DNA of 64,000 nt, taken from Selaginella moellendorffii. Taxonomy: Eukaryota; Streptophyta; Lycopodiopsida; Selaginellales; Selaginellaceae. The position numbers were made by a program, and so were the translations under genes. Positions within the stretch are counted from its first letter, which is position 1. Every line of letters starts with the position of its first letter. The notes beneath the pieces are model-generated. The model saw nothing but the letters and a program-made list of their open reading frames with translations. It had not been told where the DNA came from and ran no database searches. The stretch lies in contig NW_003314291.1 of the NCBI RefSeq assembly GCF_000143415.4, forward strand, positions 1,220,517 to 1,284,516, written 5' to 3'. Below, one piece after another: positions 1 to 11,672 of this stretch.

Positions 1-627
1 GAGCTGCCAATGCTAGGTCGTGGGATCAATATTTGATGAGCATTATTCCACTTGTTTGAGTAAAGTCCACTGAACATTTAGGCCACGTATAAGTGGGACA
101 ACAATGGTGCTATAACTTTCATCATCATCCACCTGCGGAGTACAAAATGGATGACTTGGTGTTAGTTCGTTTTCCCCATCTTACGGTATATGGTTTATCT
201 AAAAGGCTCCTTGCTTAGTGGAAAGGACCATATTAAGTGTTGCAACAAGTTGAATTGCAAGTTTATGAGGTTTGGCATGACGTCTAGTAGGCTGATCCTT
301 CAGAAATTGTGCATGTGCAACAGTTGAAACGCTTCATACAAACTAATTAGGAACAACTAATACCACTTACAGATCCACCGATGCCTTCTTTTGACGGTCC
401 TCTAGATCCTGGCCCATTTACAAAAGCACCTTGATGGTCTTCCATTATTCCGAGAGGAGGGGATGATCTGAGGTTCAAGTGTACAGGTATGATGCTGTAT
501 ACTAATATTAGTATAGTGGGATTTTAATAGCCGTTGAATTAGTTTCAATCCGGACCACTTGCTCTTGTATATAAGTTAAGGTTTTTGGGTTAATTGATAT
601 GCCCTATATATATTCTATGCACTCACA
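1..627 (+). mobile_element. Decayed Ty3/gypsy family A 3' end with LTR (truncated by window edge)
   Basis: Bases 1-466 match, in reverse orientation, the integrase C-terminal and 3' non-coding part of the better preserved family A element at 27679-32610. The shared purine-rich tract just before the LTR (around 450-466) is visible. Bases 467-627 are the LTR, ending in ACTCACA. Its usual TGTGAG start has become TCTGAG. Many C-to-T and G-to-A changes have closed every reading frame. The rest of the element lies left of the window. Confidence 0.8.
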
Positions 628-883
628 AATCCATAACTTTTGACTTGCTCGAAATAATTTATTGAACTAATGCTGTTTTTCTTTAAACCACATCTAAAAA
701 ATAATAATCAAACATATGTATGACATTTAACTTCTTTGTAGAATTTAAATATAAATTAATTAAGAATCGTCTTAAGAATTTTTATTAAAAAATATTAATA
801 ATAAATAAATAAATAAAAAAACAATTTTTACATCATCACACTTTAAAAATCCTTATTTTAAAACTAATCTTAACATTTTAGTA
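628..883. other. AT-rich spacer, no gene seen
   Basis: Very AT-rich DNA with short A/T runs. I see no open frame, repeat arm or promoter that I can support. Confidence 0.5.
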
Positions 884-1713
884 ATGAAAGTATTTATAAA
901 TGTTTTAGTAATGATATTTCTAAAAGTACTTTTACTATTATATATTTATAAAATCTTTGGAATTAGAAATTCAAAATAGGGCATTAATAATACTTTAATT
1001 GGTAATGACATAAATATTTTAATAAATCTATTTATTAATTTATATAAAATAAAACAACATTTTCTAAAAATATATTTTATCCATTAAATTATATTGATAT
1101 TATAATTACTCCATTTGATGATACTTATACTTGATATATCTCTACAAGTGTTGAATGTATTGAACACATTTGTGGTGATCCACCAAATTGTAAAATAAAT
1201 ATAGAACTAAATACAAGCATTAGTGAAAATACATTAATAATATGATTACAATATTTAATAAATAATTTTAGAAAAATAATTAATTCTACAGCTTCTAATT
1301 TATTTATAATAATAACTTCTTTTTTTCAAATTGCTTATACAATACATGATTTTACAAAAAAGCCACAATTTCTGAATAAAAGTAATATTTCTTTAGAAAA
1401 TTTATTTTCTGAACTACCAAATTTTTATATTTTGACAGATATATTTTTAGCATCACTAAATGGTTATTGTACAGGGTTAATATTATTATTACAATGAAAT
1501 ATTTCAAAACAATATAAATATTTTTATATTGGAATTTTTTATATTTCCAATCCACCAAGTTTGTTCATCAGTCACAGAATATATCAAATATTGTTTAGTA
1601 TGATAAATGCTTAGATGTTGGAGAGAGTAAAAACAACATTTTCTGATCCCAATTATCCTAATACAATTATGATTATTCATAAATTATTTAAATTAATTAA
1701 TATATATAATATT
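884..1713 (+). other. AT-rich, nearly stop-free frame of unknown origin
   Basis: From 1054 to 1713 one forward frame (220 codons) has no TAA although the DNA is about 80% A+T. The only stops are TGA at 1132, 1243 and 1495 and TAG at 1612. No TGG tryptophan codon occurs in the frame. In a second frame, an ATG at 884 opens a hydrophobic, signal-peptide-like start. That frame runs to about 1085 with one TAG at 977, overlapping the first. The virtual product is rich in Ile, Asn and hydrophobic stretches and has a short Cys-containing segment near codons 35-46. I do not recognise the family. It may be a decayed gene, or foreign or organelle-type DNA reading TGA as Trp. Confidence 0.35.
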
Positions 1714-2915
1714 TAATGTGATAAAGTTAATATATTTTTAAATATTATTGTTATAAAAAATATATCAAACTGTAAATCCTGTAAATACATGTATGTATAT
1801 ATGTGTATTACCCTGCATAGATTATATTTATAGATTGTTCATTTGGGACTTAATTTTGTGCATTCAATTTTATATATAATGAACCACAATTATTATATCT
1901 ATTTTGATATGCTGAGTACTCATAAAATCAAAATTTAAATTAATCAAAATAGAAAACACCTATGCTCTGTTTCATTATCTAGATATTTGATAATTAATTC
2001 CTAAATATATAATAACTGCATACTCTAGTCTAGACTACCGCCAAGGAATTAACTCTAGAAAAAGTTCACGGTGATTACACTTTGTTAGAAATGCATGAAC
2101 ATAAATGAGTTAGCAAGCAACCTCTCTAACACAAATGCGTTAGAACTCAGACACTGAAAAATAGAAGAATTTGATGAAATCAAGTTGCATTTTTGTTGCA
2201 GGTACGAGAGAGATTTTGGTGTAAAACTAATTGCAATGGTTTGTTATTGTGGTTATAGAAAACTAGAGGGCTTTCAATGTCATTGTTTTTGTGTTGGCAT
2301 TGTATTTCGTGCCTTGGAATATGCTACTGAACACATGAATTAATTAGAAACTAATATGAAACCTTCGATCCCCAAGAAGGCTCATGTGAGTGGTCGTGAG
2401 TAAGAATAAGCTTAACATCACTAAAATATTTTAAGTCTTGAGCAAATGAATATGCATTAGTGACAGGCTGGAGTAAAATAGGAATAAGGATAGGGATCAA
2501 GTGCTAACTCTCCCCCTTAACTACTCCTACATAGTGGCAATTGCCACTTTTTCCTGAATCATGATTGTCAAGATTGTAACCTTGAGTATCAAGGTCATAA
2601 TCTTAACTATTAGGAGTGTTGGCATTGGATTTCTTGCGAGTTCAACCTTGAACTTGTTAAGTCGCTAGTGGAACACTTCGTCATCATCGTTTTCCTTATC
2701 ATGCTCACTCTCATTATCATCTTCCATTATTGTAAGCTGCTTTGCCTTGAGAGTGCGGATCTCACTGCGGAGCTCTATGTTTTCTTTAGCGTGTCTTTGC
2801 ACATACTATCCCCTGGAAGGACATACTTCAAACGCTCTTTTTTAGCTACTGGATATTTCTTTGGATCTTGTTGAACTTTGCATTTAAGGGTTAGAAGATG
2901 ACGGTGTTAATCATA
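1714..2915. other. AT-rich intergenic stretch, nothing identified
   Basis: No frame longer than about 70 codons looks protein-like, and no LTR or inverted repeat was recognised. Base composition becomes less AT-extreme after about 2060, so this may be several repeat remnants joined together. Confidence 0.4.
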
Positions 2916-3560
2916 TGTAACACATTCTATCTCTTTCCCTTTAAGCCAATTGAAAAAGGGGTATTTTGCTTAATGAGAGAGTCTTTAGTGGCTATTTTAT
3001 CCCTATTTATCCCTTAAAGTTCCAAAAATCCACAGTGATAATATATCTAAATCTCATCCCATGATCACATGCGTTACACTCACTCTTTTAAGTTAACTGG
3101 AAAAGGGGCAATTGCTTAATGAAAGAGCCCTTAATAGTTATTTTATCCTTATTTATCCCTCAAGGTTCCAAGAATCCACAGTGATAGTATATTTAAATGT
3201 CATCCCATGATCATATATGCAACACTACCCCCCTTTCATAGATATCAATGTCTTTATTGATTATTTACTAACAACTCTTACTAAGCCAAGGGGAACTAAC
3301 ACTTTCATTTTCACACTAAATCTACCAATCTTTGAGATTTTCATCTAATATATGAAGCAATTAGTCATCCATCTATACTATAGTCCCACAGTGGATACTT
3401 TCATCCATGGATGCTCCACTAAAAGAAAGACGTACACATGAATGTTCAATATGTATGATTTCAAATTTAGGGGTAGAAATATAATTTACTCAAGGGTATA
3501 TTATATTTTAAGGAACTACTAATCAATGGGAATCAAACCTAAATTTTTACATTCTAAAAT
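2916..3560 (-). mobile_element. Decayed, rearranged TRIM element copy
   Basis: Bases 2916-3078 are a full LTR of the TRIM type seen complete at 33957-34630. A second LTR with its left end missing follows directly at about 3084-3224, and then the internal region at 3225 to about 3560. The order LTR, partial LTR, internal differs from the intact LTR-internal-LTR order. The right-hand LTR is absent, which suggests unequal exchange followed by truncation. There is no coding capacity. Confidence 0.75.
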
Positions 3561-4140
3561 TGGTGGGCATTAAATAACCAATAATGATGTTAATTTTCTT
3601 TTAACATGTTTTTGAAGTTTGAGATTTACATTTATTTGGTTATTTTTAGGACTCATAATAGAAACATCTCCTTGTTGTTTTTGGTGCAACAAAGTAAGAT
3701 TCTAAAATCTTCTTTAGTCTCTTTGGTTGTTAGCTTATTTGATCTTTAACAAATGCATGCTTGTAAAGAATGATCTATATAAAAATAAAGGCAAGTAAAT
3801 AAAACCATACCAAAAATCAGTTTGCACCTAAAATAATACCTAATTTTGACTACATTATTTCCATAGGTATATTATGCAATACTATATACCCAAAAATTCT
3901 TACACTTTCAATATGTCATCAATAAAACCACTTTATCATTATGCTCAAATATAGACATATATGAGTTGCCATTCAACATTTCTAATTGTCCATATGATTT
4001 TGTTGTTATCTCTATGGTCTCAAATGTTTATCCCTGATTATAATGGTTGTGATATTTGATACGATCCTCAACCATTCTATCAAATTATCACACATGAAGT
4101 TACTGAGAGAAGAATTGCCACTCATTCACATTCCAATATC
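3561..4140. other. AT-rich spacer, no gene seen
   Basis: No coding frame, LTR or strong inverted repeat is recognisable between the TRIM remnant and the F-box pseudogene. Confidence 0.4.
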
Positions 4141-5054
4141 CTAGCTAGGAACAAACATCTTTCTAATGGTAAATGGTTTTAGGGTGAGTTGATTTGTTAC
4201 ACACCCAGGCACGAACAAAGTACTGCCATTGTGCTCGCACAGCCTCGACATGCACATTGGCAAACGCACTACAGGACTTAGGCCGGTTGCAATCCACAGG
4301 CTGCAGATCACTTCCCCGGTGCACAGCCAAAGTCGTGAAGTCCCAGGATGGTGAGGTCGTAGAAGTAGTCCATCTCTGGGAATCCAACAACCTACATTCC
4401 GCTGCACCTGCGCTCTCATCTTGACATAGGCTGGGGAGAACTGGGCCTTGACCACGCCCATGTTGCGGAGTCGTAGATGAAGCAGCATGGGCGTGGTCTT
4501 CTCTCCCCAAGCTCCAGTTCTCGCCAGCCCATGTCAGGATGACAGAGCAGTCCGACTTTGAAGCCATTCTTGTTGACAAACATGATTAAGCCCATATCAC
4601 TGTCTTCTACCTTCCACTAAAGCGGTGGTAGTTTCGTCCACTCTTGGGTGAAAGGATTGCACACCACCAGGCGAAACACACCATCAGAGCTGGCCCGAGG
4701 CAAACGAGGCCCCCTGCAGAAGCAATGACTTCATCGACAGTCCCTGGAGCAATGGAACCCGTGACCGAACCCAGGGGAGGAGGCAATGCTCGTAGAGAAA
4801 AGACATAGCCATTACCCGCAAGGATTCCTTGTCCTGTTTTGGCACCAGCGGCGGCGAAACGATGGATTGCCCCGGATCAAGGACCTCCAGGACTTGCAAA
4901 CACAAAGTGTGGCCAAGTCCACAAAGCTCAAAACTACCTCTAAGAGATCTTCTCGGTCACCGAGACGCACCGCCAGAGGCCCCTGCATCGTGAAAAACGA
5001 TTCGCGAGAAGGGAGAACCCTTGCGAACGAAAAGGACGCGACACTGATTTCCAA
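4141..5054 (-). pseudogene. F-box protein gene, frameshifted
   Basis: F-box proteins are SCF ubiquitin-ligase substrate adaptors. The first frame (5054 down to 4812) reads an F-box-like segment with LLEVVLSFVDLATLCVCKSW. The frame then breaks and continues in others. Around 4640-4690 a segment reads GVFRLVVCNPFTQEWTKLPPL-like, the usual blade motif after a plant F-box, and 4141-4488 holds a C-terminal tail. At least one frameshift (about 4812-4840) and a TAG near 4620 prevent a single product. An intron could explain one break but not all of them. The original length would have been around 300 residues, slightly short for an F-box/kelch protein. Confidence 0.6.
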
Positions 5055-5799
5055 GTTGTCTACGTGTCAATTCCATTCATTCCATCGCCGCAAATTTCTG
5101 AATGTTGCTTCGGGAGTGGGAGTTCCCATAGATCTTCAAGCATCAAACTACAAGCTCAATCACTATCTCTTCAATATTGTTTTGCAAATGTATCCCTCAC
5201 CCGATTTGAGCAACACGCTCATTTCTCCTTCTCTGTCCAATGCCGAGAAAGGAGTTCTTCCATGATATCTCTTTCCACTGACATCCAATCCGCCACTACC
5301 ACTACTGCCACCACTCGATCTACTACTACTCACTTCGATTTCACTCGATTTCCATTTGCTCCAAGTCGCGGCTCAAATGCAACAAGAAGATTGCTTCATC
5401 TTCGAGCAAGTTATTAAAGATCCCCAATCGAGCTGTGGACTTCCACCAACAAGTCATCCTCGTTGCATCTCGGCACCACCACTGCCACACCGTCAGAGGT
5501 GACGACGCCCATGTCATCCTCCTCCCTGACGGGCGATATCTCCCTCTTGCTGTTCTCCTCCCTCTCGTCTTCGGAATCCACGATCATCACGGGCGTCTCT
5601 TTCTGTGCCTGCTTCTACACCACATTGGCTACCTCGATCTTCCTCGAGAGAGGAAGACGACTGCTGCTGCTGCTTCCGGATCTTGCGCGAATTCTCTGCA
5701 ACCGAGAGAGAAGAAGCTTGTGCCTCCCGTGATAATAAGTTCGCACTTTGGCACCACTTCAAAAACAGACATGCTTTGATGGTCTCACGAAATTGATGT
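5055..5799. other. GC-normal region without recognised gene
   Basis: Several overlapping frames on both strands are open for 90-140 codons but are dominated by low-complexity Ser/Thr/His or Gln/Arg runs, and none matches a family I know. The composition resembles the genic flanks, so it may be flanking or untranslated DNA of the neighbouring broken genes. Confidence 0.35.
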
Positions 5800-6125
5800 T
5801 TGCAAAAGATATCGGGCCTCCTTGGGCGCCCTGGGTACCAAGCGCTATCCGGTAGGTCACGGTGGGGTTGACCATACCGACTTAGCACTACTGGGTCACC
5901 GACGAGGGGGGCCAAGTGGTCAAGAGTCAGCGACCCCATTTACTAAGCAACCCGAGGGATGCAAGCGCCCTTTCAGGCTCTCCCGGATTAACCCTTCTTG
6001 CAACTCCATTTCTTTTATACTGGTGTTTCGCTACTGCGCCTTGGCTAATGGGATAGGTTTTCAGCTTACATGTCACAACACCCGCATCTCCGGGATGACT
6101 AGGATTGTTGGTTGTCAGCCTGGCA
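5800..6125 (-). repeat. Candidate solo LTR or promoter-bearing repeat
   Basis: Read on the minus strand, the segment has a TGTTGTGACATG-like start region, a TATAAAAG box (about 6012-6020), and a GC-rich stretch after it, as in a plant LTR. I could not find a second copy, a primer-binding site or a clear target duplication in the window. It could instead be the promoter-side DNA of a lost minus-strand gene. Confidence 0.25.
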
Positions 6126-6132
6126 TTATCTA

Positions 6133-7667
6133 CTAGCACCATTGGATGACTCCATTTTCCAGCCGACATTTCCACAACCTTTCGATGGATTTTCGACCCA
6201 GAAGATTCATCCACAAGCCCACATATGGCATGGAATGCTCCAGCTGACCAGCCGTCAACCAAGCAGTAGTAATGCTTGATCCCGGAGAGATCCTAAAGTC
6301 TGCGATCATGGACAAAAAATCTCGGCAACACAGCTCGAGCTGGCTCGCTGCAGCTGCTAGAATTGTCGTAAAGATGGTCTCGTCTGCCTTGAAAGCCAGC
6401 AAGATCATCTCTCGAAAGAGATCCAGTGCCTCGCTCACGCGTTCGTTCGACATAGACCGCGATGATCCTGCTTCTTTTCAAATCGCTCAAAGGCTGTTCT
6501 CGGGGATTGGATGTCACAGCGTTTATCTCTGGCATTTCGATGAAGATTTTCACTGCTTCCTTGAATAATCTGCAGCTGACCAGCGAGGAAAAGAGAGTGT
6601 TGTAAGACAACAGGCATGTGCTCAAAGAAATCTTTGCAGTGGTGGGGGTGCGTAGCAAGCGAGCATGGTGTTCCAGGAGACCATGTCCAAAAGCATCAAA
6701 CACTGCTCGAGCTTTGTCGATCTTGGAGTGATCGGCGTATAAAACAATCATGTTGGTCCAGGCTGACAAGCAACTGGGATCGTCGAGTGTGGTTTCTTGC
6801 ATGATCTGAAACGAACTCTCCCCATCTTGTACATGCCCAAACCGTGCAGATGCCTGAAGCATCACGCTCCAGGTGATTGAGCTTCGCTCTGGCATAATTG
6901 CAAACAGTTGCTTCGCATCCGCGTAAGTTTTCAACATAGTTGCCCAGGAAATCATGCTTCTTCCTATTGCAAGCAGGCATTGCATCAAAGGGATATTTCG
7001 CCACGGAGAAATCCCCAGCCTAGGCAAATGCCGAGATTATAGTGTTCTAGGCAGCTAGCGTTCTTGCACCAACGCTCTGGAACACACGTATTGCCACTGA
7101 GAACATAGCGAGGAATCACAGCCGTCCACGTGTACTCGTCGTGAGCGGACATGATTTGAAAGAGCTCCATGGCGTTACTGTAATGCCCGGTCTGGGCATA
7201 TGCGCACATTCTGGAGTTCCACGACACCACGTTCCTGACGTGCATATTCTCGAACATACATTGCGCGAGATCCACAAGGCCGTTCTCGGCATACGCATTC
7301 ATCATAGCCATCCACGCGACCACGTCCTTGGACGGCATCCTGTCAGACCCAGCAAGCGTCGTCCAGATGCCCTATCTGGGCATATGCCTAGAGAAGGATA
7401 TTCCGGAGAAGGGATGCCAGCGAAGATGGAGAGGGTGTGCTCGAGGCTGCCACAGCGCGCATACATCGGTAGCGATCGTCGCGACATTGCGCGCAGCGTG
7501 CTGCGATCGAGGGTTTTGACATTGGCAATCCTGCGAAGGGAATCTTCTACTTGCTGCTCGTTTGTGCGAAAAGGAAGAGAGTCGTCCCCCTCACATTTGA
7601 ATTTAGTCTCTGTGCCATGGGAAAAGAAGCGCGGTCGTGTCGCTGGAGCAGCAGCTGGAATTCGCAA
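6133..7667 (-). pseudogene. Pentatricopeptide repeat (PPR) protein gene, multiply frameshifted
   Basis: PPR proteins bind organellar RNA, in land plants often for C-to-U editing. Repeat units such as VVSWNSRMCAYAQTGHYSNA, WTNMIVLYADHSKIDKARAVF and YNTLFSSLVSCRLFKEAVKIF are clear between about 6500 and 7330. An N-terminal unit with the MYARCGSLEHTLSIF pattern lies at about 7440-7520. The matching frames are 7667-7302, 7338-6985, 7027-6293 and 6453-6133, so at least three frame changes are needed. Short introns cannot explain them, because the repeats run straight across the breaks. No intact DYW or E motif is seen at the end. Confidence 0.8.
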
Positions 7668-8160
7668 GGAAGGGGCATGTTTGCGTCCAGGGATTGTTCT
7701 CCAGCGCCGAGATCAAGGTTCTCAGGCAGCGCGAGGAGGAAGAAATGCTCTTACAAACACCGCGTCTTGCCCGGGCATGGATTTGCGTAGCGTCCAAAGC
7801 GTCAAGCAAGCCAGAGCGTTGATCCAATTCAAGGTATATAATTTCTATAATTCTGTGGATAGAAGTTTTCGATCATCTTTTCTCTCTTGTTGTTCCAGGG
7901 GAATGACGAACTTGGTTTCATGCAAATGTTCCATCCCAACCGAAGAGCTTCTTCTCTGGACGAATTCGTGCTCCACCCCTCGAGTCTGCCAGGCCGCAGC
8001 GGAGCTCCTGGGATCAAACAGTGTCGATCGACAAGCTTTTCGTTTCCCTTCTTCTAAGGACAAACGTAAGAACTTTCGCTTGTACCAGGATTGTCTCTTC
8101 ATCAAGCTCCCAGGATTCAGTGTTACGAAGTGTCACTCTGATCTCAACATGGTCCCGCTC
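7637..8160 (+). pseudogene. Phytanoyl-CoA dioxygenase (PhyH)-like gene fragment
   Basis: PhyH proteins are Fe(II)/2-oxoglutarate-dependent dioxygenases. The first frame reads LEFARKGHVCVQGLFSSAEI, the usual N-terminal PhyH opening. Another frame carries CPGMDLRSVQSVKQARALI. After an intron-like GT..AG gap at about 7834-7900, a third frame reads HPNRRASSLDEFVLHPS. The frame then changes again to LYQDCLFIKLPGF followed by HSDLNMVPLDT, which contains the HxD iron ligands. Homology stops there, so the second half of the domain is missing. At least two frameshifts plus the truncation mark it as dead. It is divergently placed against the PPR pseudogene. Confidence 0.65.
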
Positions 8161-8177
8161 GACACCTCCATTCCCCT

Positions 8178-8212
8178 GAATGGAGGGGAATCGAATGGAT
8201 TCCCCTCCATTC
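8178..8212. repeat. Perfect 15-bp hairpin
   Basis: Bases 8178-8192 (GAATGGAGGGGAATC) are the exact reverse complement of 8198-8212, with a 5-base loop GAATG. It lies just where the PhyH homology ends. Another pyrimidine block, CTCCATTCCCC (8167-8177), sits immediately upstream. It could be a terminator-like stem, a replication-slippage scar or the end of a small foldback element. Confidence 0.7.
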
Positions 8213-8253
8213 ACTGCAAAAGGCTTCAAATTTTCGCTCTTGTCACAGCCTAG

Positions 8254-10459
8254 ATTCCAGCTTCTCTCGGACGACGACTTCCTATGCTGCGGAAACCACC
8301 AGCTAGAAACAAATTGCGAACATTCATAGCGGAAGAAAAACTATGGAAATTGCCTTTCCTTGCCTTTAGTAAATATGGCCAGAGACAAACGCTCAACCTG
8401 TGCGGCACGGGGACTCTCCATTTGCAATGAAAAACCGTGAAGAATATAAATTTGTAATACTGAGAAGAGGTGCCAGTCAGTTGCTTTGACAGAAGTGTGG
8501 AACCATAGCTTGAGAGCCGAAAACAAAAAATCAATAAACAAAAGTTTATGTTTTGATCTTGATATCTGTAAAAATCCCAGTTGGTCGGGATGTCTAGTCG
8601 TGGGAAAAATTCAGTCCCATGATACAGCTACTTATACATAACAAAATACGTGCTTGTATTTGAGGAGGAGGAGGTACGGATGGAAAATGTTAGCACTCAA
8701 AAGGAAGAGCACTTAGGGTGTAGAAGACTGAATGGATTAGATTCAGCCTCAAATAAGCGGTTTATATGCTTTATTATTATTATTACCTAGGTATGTATAT
8801 CCAAATATATATTTACAGACTTTATATATTTAATTAATAAAATAAAAATATTATTTAGTTGTTTTTATTATTTTCTAGTTCCTAATTATGACTCCAAAAT
8901 ATTGATTACTTAATACTTATCCTGAATAAATGTTTTTAAACTTTCAAAAGCAGATTTTCTTCCAAATGTTTCTGCCTACCACAAGCTTGGGCTTAGACAT
9001 CTAAGGCAGCTCAGGCGCAAGTCAAACATAGACTTGCAATGAACAGTTGTAGCAGCAGTTGCAAGCATGCTTGGTATATGGCAACCTTCTTTGAAACTAA
9101 AAACAAGTGACAAAAGTGAAGAAAAAAATAACCTGACGTATACGTTATTCTTATAGACCAAAGGGTCCAACACTAGAAAATTTTGTAATAGCATCCTACA
9201 GCTGCTTAGAAGTTTCTGAAGTTTCTTTTCAGATTATCCCGTCCATTTAAGTACTTCTCAAAACCTGAAAAGGTAGTAACATTGTAGATCAGAACTTCAT
9301 AACAAATCTCAACACATCAACCACGGCATAGATCCATTCAAGCTCTGTTAAAACCATAACATGGATGGGTAATATGCTCCAGATTCAACAAACCACGATA
9401 AGGAAGAAAAATAAATCATCAAAAGAAAGTGTGTTATGAGGGAACAGATGCTGATTGGAGTTCATTCAACTCCAGTGAAACGTCGAAGTGTAACATCCCT
9501 TTTAGTCAAAAGTTTCAATTCGTTTTTCATACACCTTATTCACATTTTATTCAGATGTAGATTACCAGTTCTCTTTGATACAGTCGAACGTGCACACAGC
9601 CAGTGGAGAAGACAAGATGATCAAATAGCAAAGAATGGAACAGTATCATTAGAGAAAACTCCCAAGGAATTCATACCATTTGAAATATTCCGATAGATCG
9701 CCTTGTTTTTGTTCTCTCCTGGGAAGGAGGAATGCAACTCTACCATCAGACTCACGTGTTCAAATCTTTGGCTTGATGTACTGTATAGATACCAAGGAAA
9801 TCATACGATTCTACTACAAGATTCAGAAATCCCCGGCTTGTATTAACCAGTATTTGATTCTCTTCTGTAAGTTGAAAGCTATCACTTTCACAGCCCAAAT
9901 TCAACGAGCTTATATTCCAAAACCATGCTATAAAACAAAAAAATGCGTCACTCTTCGTGATGGTATATGAGGTAATCCGCGTGATGAGAGAAAAAAAATT
10001 CTGGAAGTTTAGCTCGTTAGATTCGAGAACAACAAAATGATTTTGCTGAGTAGGAAAGCATGTTTCTGTTACCATTTTCCGTGGCGGCCGGGATTGGACG
10101 GCGGGTCAAGGGAGCCGATCAAATCTTCCTTGTTTGCTTGCGTGGTGATCTTGGTAGAGGTAGCAGTCTCCTGAGATTTGGTCCCCGGATGATTCACTCG
10201 GGTCCCTCCCTTCGCTTTAGAACTTTTCACAGGGGATCAAAGATTTATGCCCCCCACCTCGTGTCGACGACTTTCGGCCTTGCGTTTGTCATCTACTGAG
10301 TAGCAGCATCTCGCAAGCGATTGCTTAGTCTTCGTTAGTCGGTCTGTTCACCTGACGAATGCGAATTAGTAACTGCACAAGACGTACCTTGACACCGACA
10401 GTTCACTGTGCCGCTACGAGGTCAACACCTTGGAACTTCATACCTCTCGGAGCTCTCCT
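8254..10459. other. About 2.2 kb without recognised gene
   Basis: Moderately AT-rich DNA with scattered short frames on both strands (the longest about 107 codons, 9752-10075 minus). None shows a family motif or a splice-consistent continuation. From about 10080 the GC content rises toward the first NIP gene, so the last 400 bases are probably its upstream regulatory region. Confidence 0.4.
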
Positions 10460-10461
10460 GG

Positions 10462-10470
10462 TATAAATAC
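10462..10470 (+). promoter_or_regulatory. TATA box of the first NIP gene
   Basis: TATAAATAC lies 146 bp before the first in-frame ATG at 10616. That distance would leave a 5' leader of roughly 115-120 bases. The surrounding DNA is GC-normal, so the motif stands out. Confidence 0.55.
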
Positions 10471-10615
10471 TTGACACTTCCTTCCACTCGAGATCAGTAT
10501 CTTAAAGCTCCTTGGTTGTCTCCGCCCCTCTTCTCGGAAAAGTTGGCAGCTCCTGTCCTGAAGCAAGCTCGTCCCTTGTTTGGTCACAATAGCGTCGTCT
10601 CTGTATACCAGACTT

Positions 10616-11672
10616 ATGGAGGGCGGTAGCGCTGCTACACAGCAGGAGAGGACCTCCAGCGTCGACTGGAGAAACCAACAGCAGAACAAGTGCTTCCCCA
10701 TCGAGTGCTTGCCCGAAGATGGAGCCTTCAATGCACCTCTCACTGGACTTCCTCCTGTTCCCTCCCTCATTAAGAAGGTGATTTCTTGTTGGCATCCTTG
10801 CCCTGGCTCAGTTCTTTCTTTTCCAGCTGCTGTCCGAGTTCCTGGGAACTTTTATCCTGATCTTCGCAGCGGCCGGAACTGCGATCATGAACGAGAAATC
10901 CCACGGAGCTCTTGGAGTCCACGGCCTGGCTGGAGGAGCGGGTATCACGGTCATGGTCGTCATCTTTGCAACCGGGCACATCTCCGGAGCTCACATCAAT
11001 CCTGCTGTAACTGTCGCATTTGCTACCTATCGCCATTTTCCATGGTTCCAGGTTTGACTTGTTGTATAGTTGATGGAGCTTTGATTAAGTTTTCCCGTGC
11101 CCCGCAGGTCCCGCTTTATATAATCACTCAAGTGGTGGCCACCATCTGTGCTGCCTTCGTTCTCAAAGGCGTCTATCACCCGGATCTCAGTGGCGGCTGC
11201 ACGGTTCCAGTCGGTCCGATATGGCAGAACTTTCTGTTTGAGACTATCCTGACTGCCATGATGATGTTCGTGGTCACAGCAGTTGCTACCGATTCCAGAG
11301 CTGTACGTTTTAACGTTGGTTTTGCTTTTCTTCTCGTCTCTTACGTTGATCTTGATCACAGGTTGGAGAGTTGGCTGGTATTGCTGTCGGAGCAACAGTT
11401 TATCTGAACAATCTCATTGCAGCGTGAGTCGTTTTCAGTAGCTCGCTAGCTTTTAGTTACCTGAAATTTTGGCCAGGCTGATTTCCGGAGCGTCCATGAA
11501 CCCGGTTCGTAGCTTGGGTCCCGCCATCGCTGCGAACAACTTTCATGGCTTTTGGATTTATATTGTTGGTCCTTTCCTCGGCGCTCAGATTGGTGCTGCC
11601 GCCTACACTCTGATCCGTTTCAAGGACCTGGAACCACAGCAGCTCCAGCAGCGCCGAAGCTTCAAGAAGTGA
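10616..11672 (+). CDS. NIP (nodulin 26-like) aquaporin, copy 1
   Basis: A membrane channel for small neutral solutes such as glycerol, boric or silicic acid. Five exons by GT-AG and phase (10616-10777, 10827-11051, 11108-11302, 11362-11423, 11477-11672) give 279 residues, with introns of only 49-59 bp. The first pore motif, GHISGAHINPAVT, has NPA at residues 112-114. The second, SGASMNPVRSLGPA, reads NPV at 223-225. The position that is Trp in NOD26-type NIPs appears to be Ala92, as in the boron-transporting NIP5 type. The C-terminus is short and basic (RRSFKK). The start at 10616 is the first ATG; an upstream TTG in frame is not used. It forms a tandem pair with the next gene, with identical intron positions. 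Substrate is inferred only. Confidence 0.9.

Noticed and set aside
7141-8253. Long forward frame of 370 codons
   Set aside because: Most of it runs antisense to the PPR remnant. Only its end carries PhyH wording, which is annotated separately as a pseudogene.
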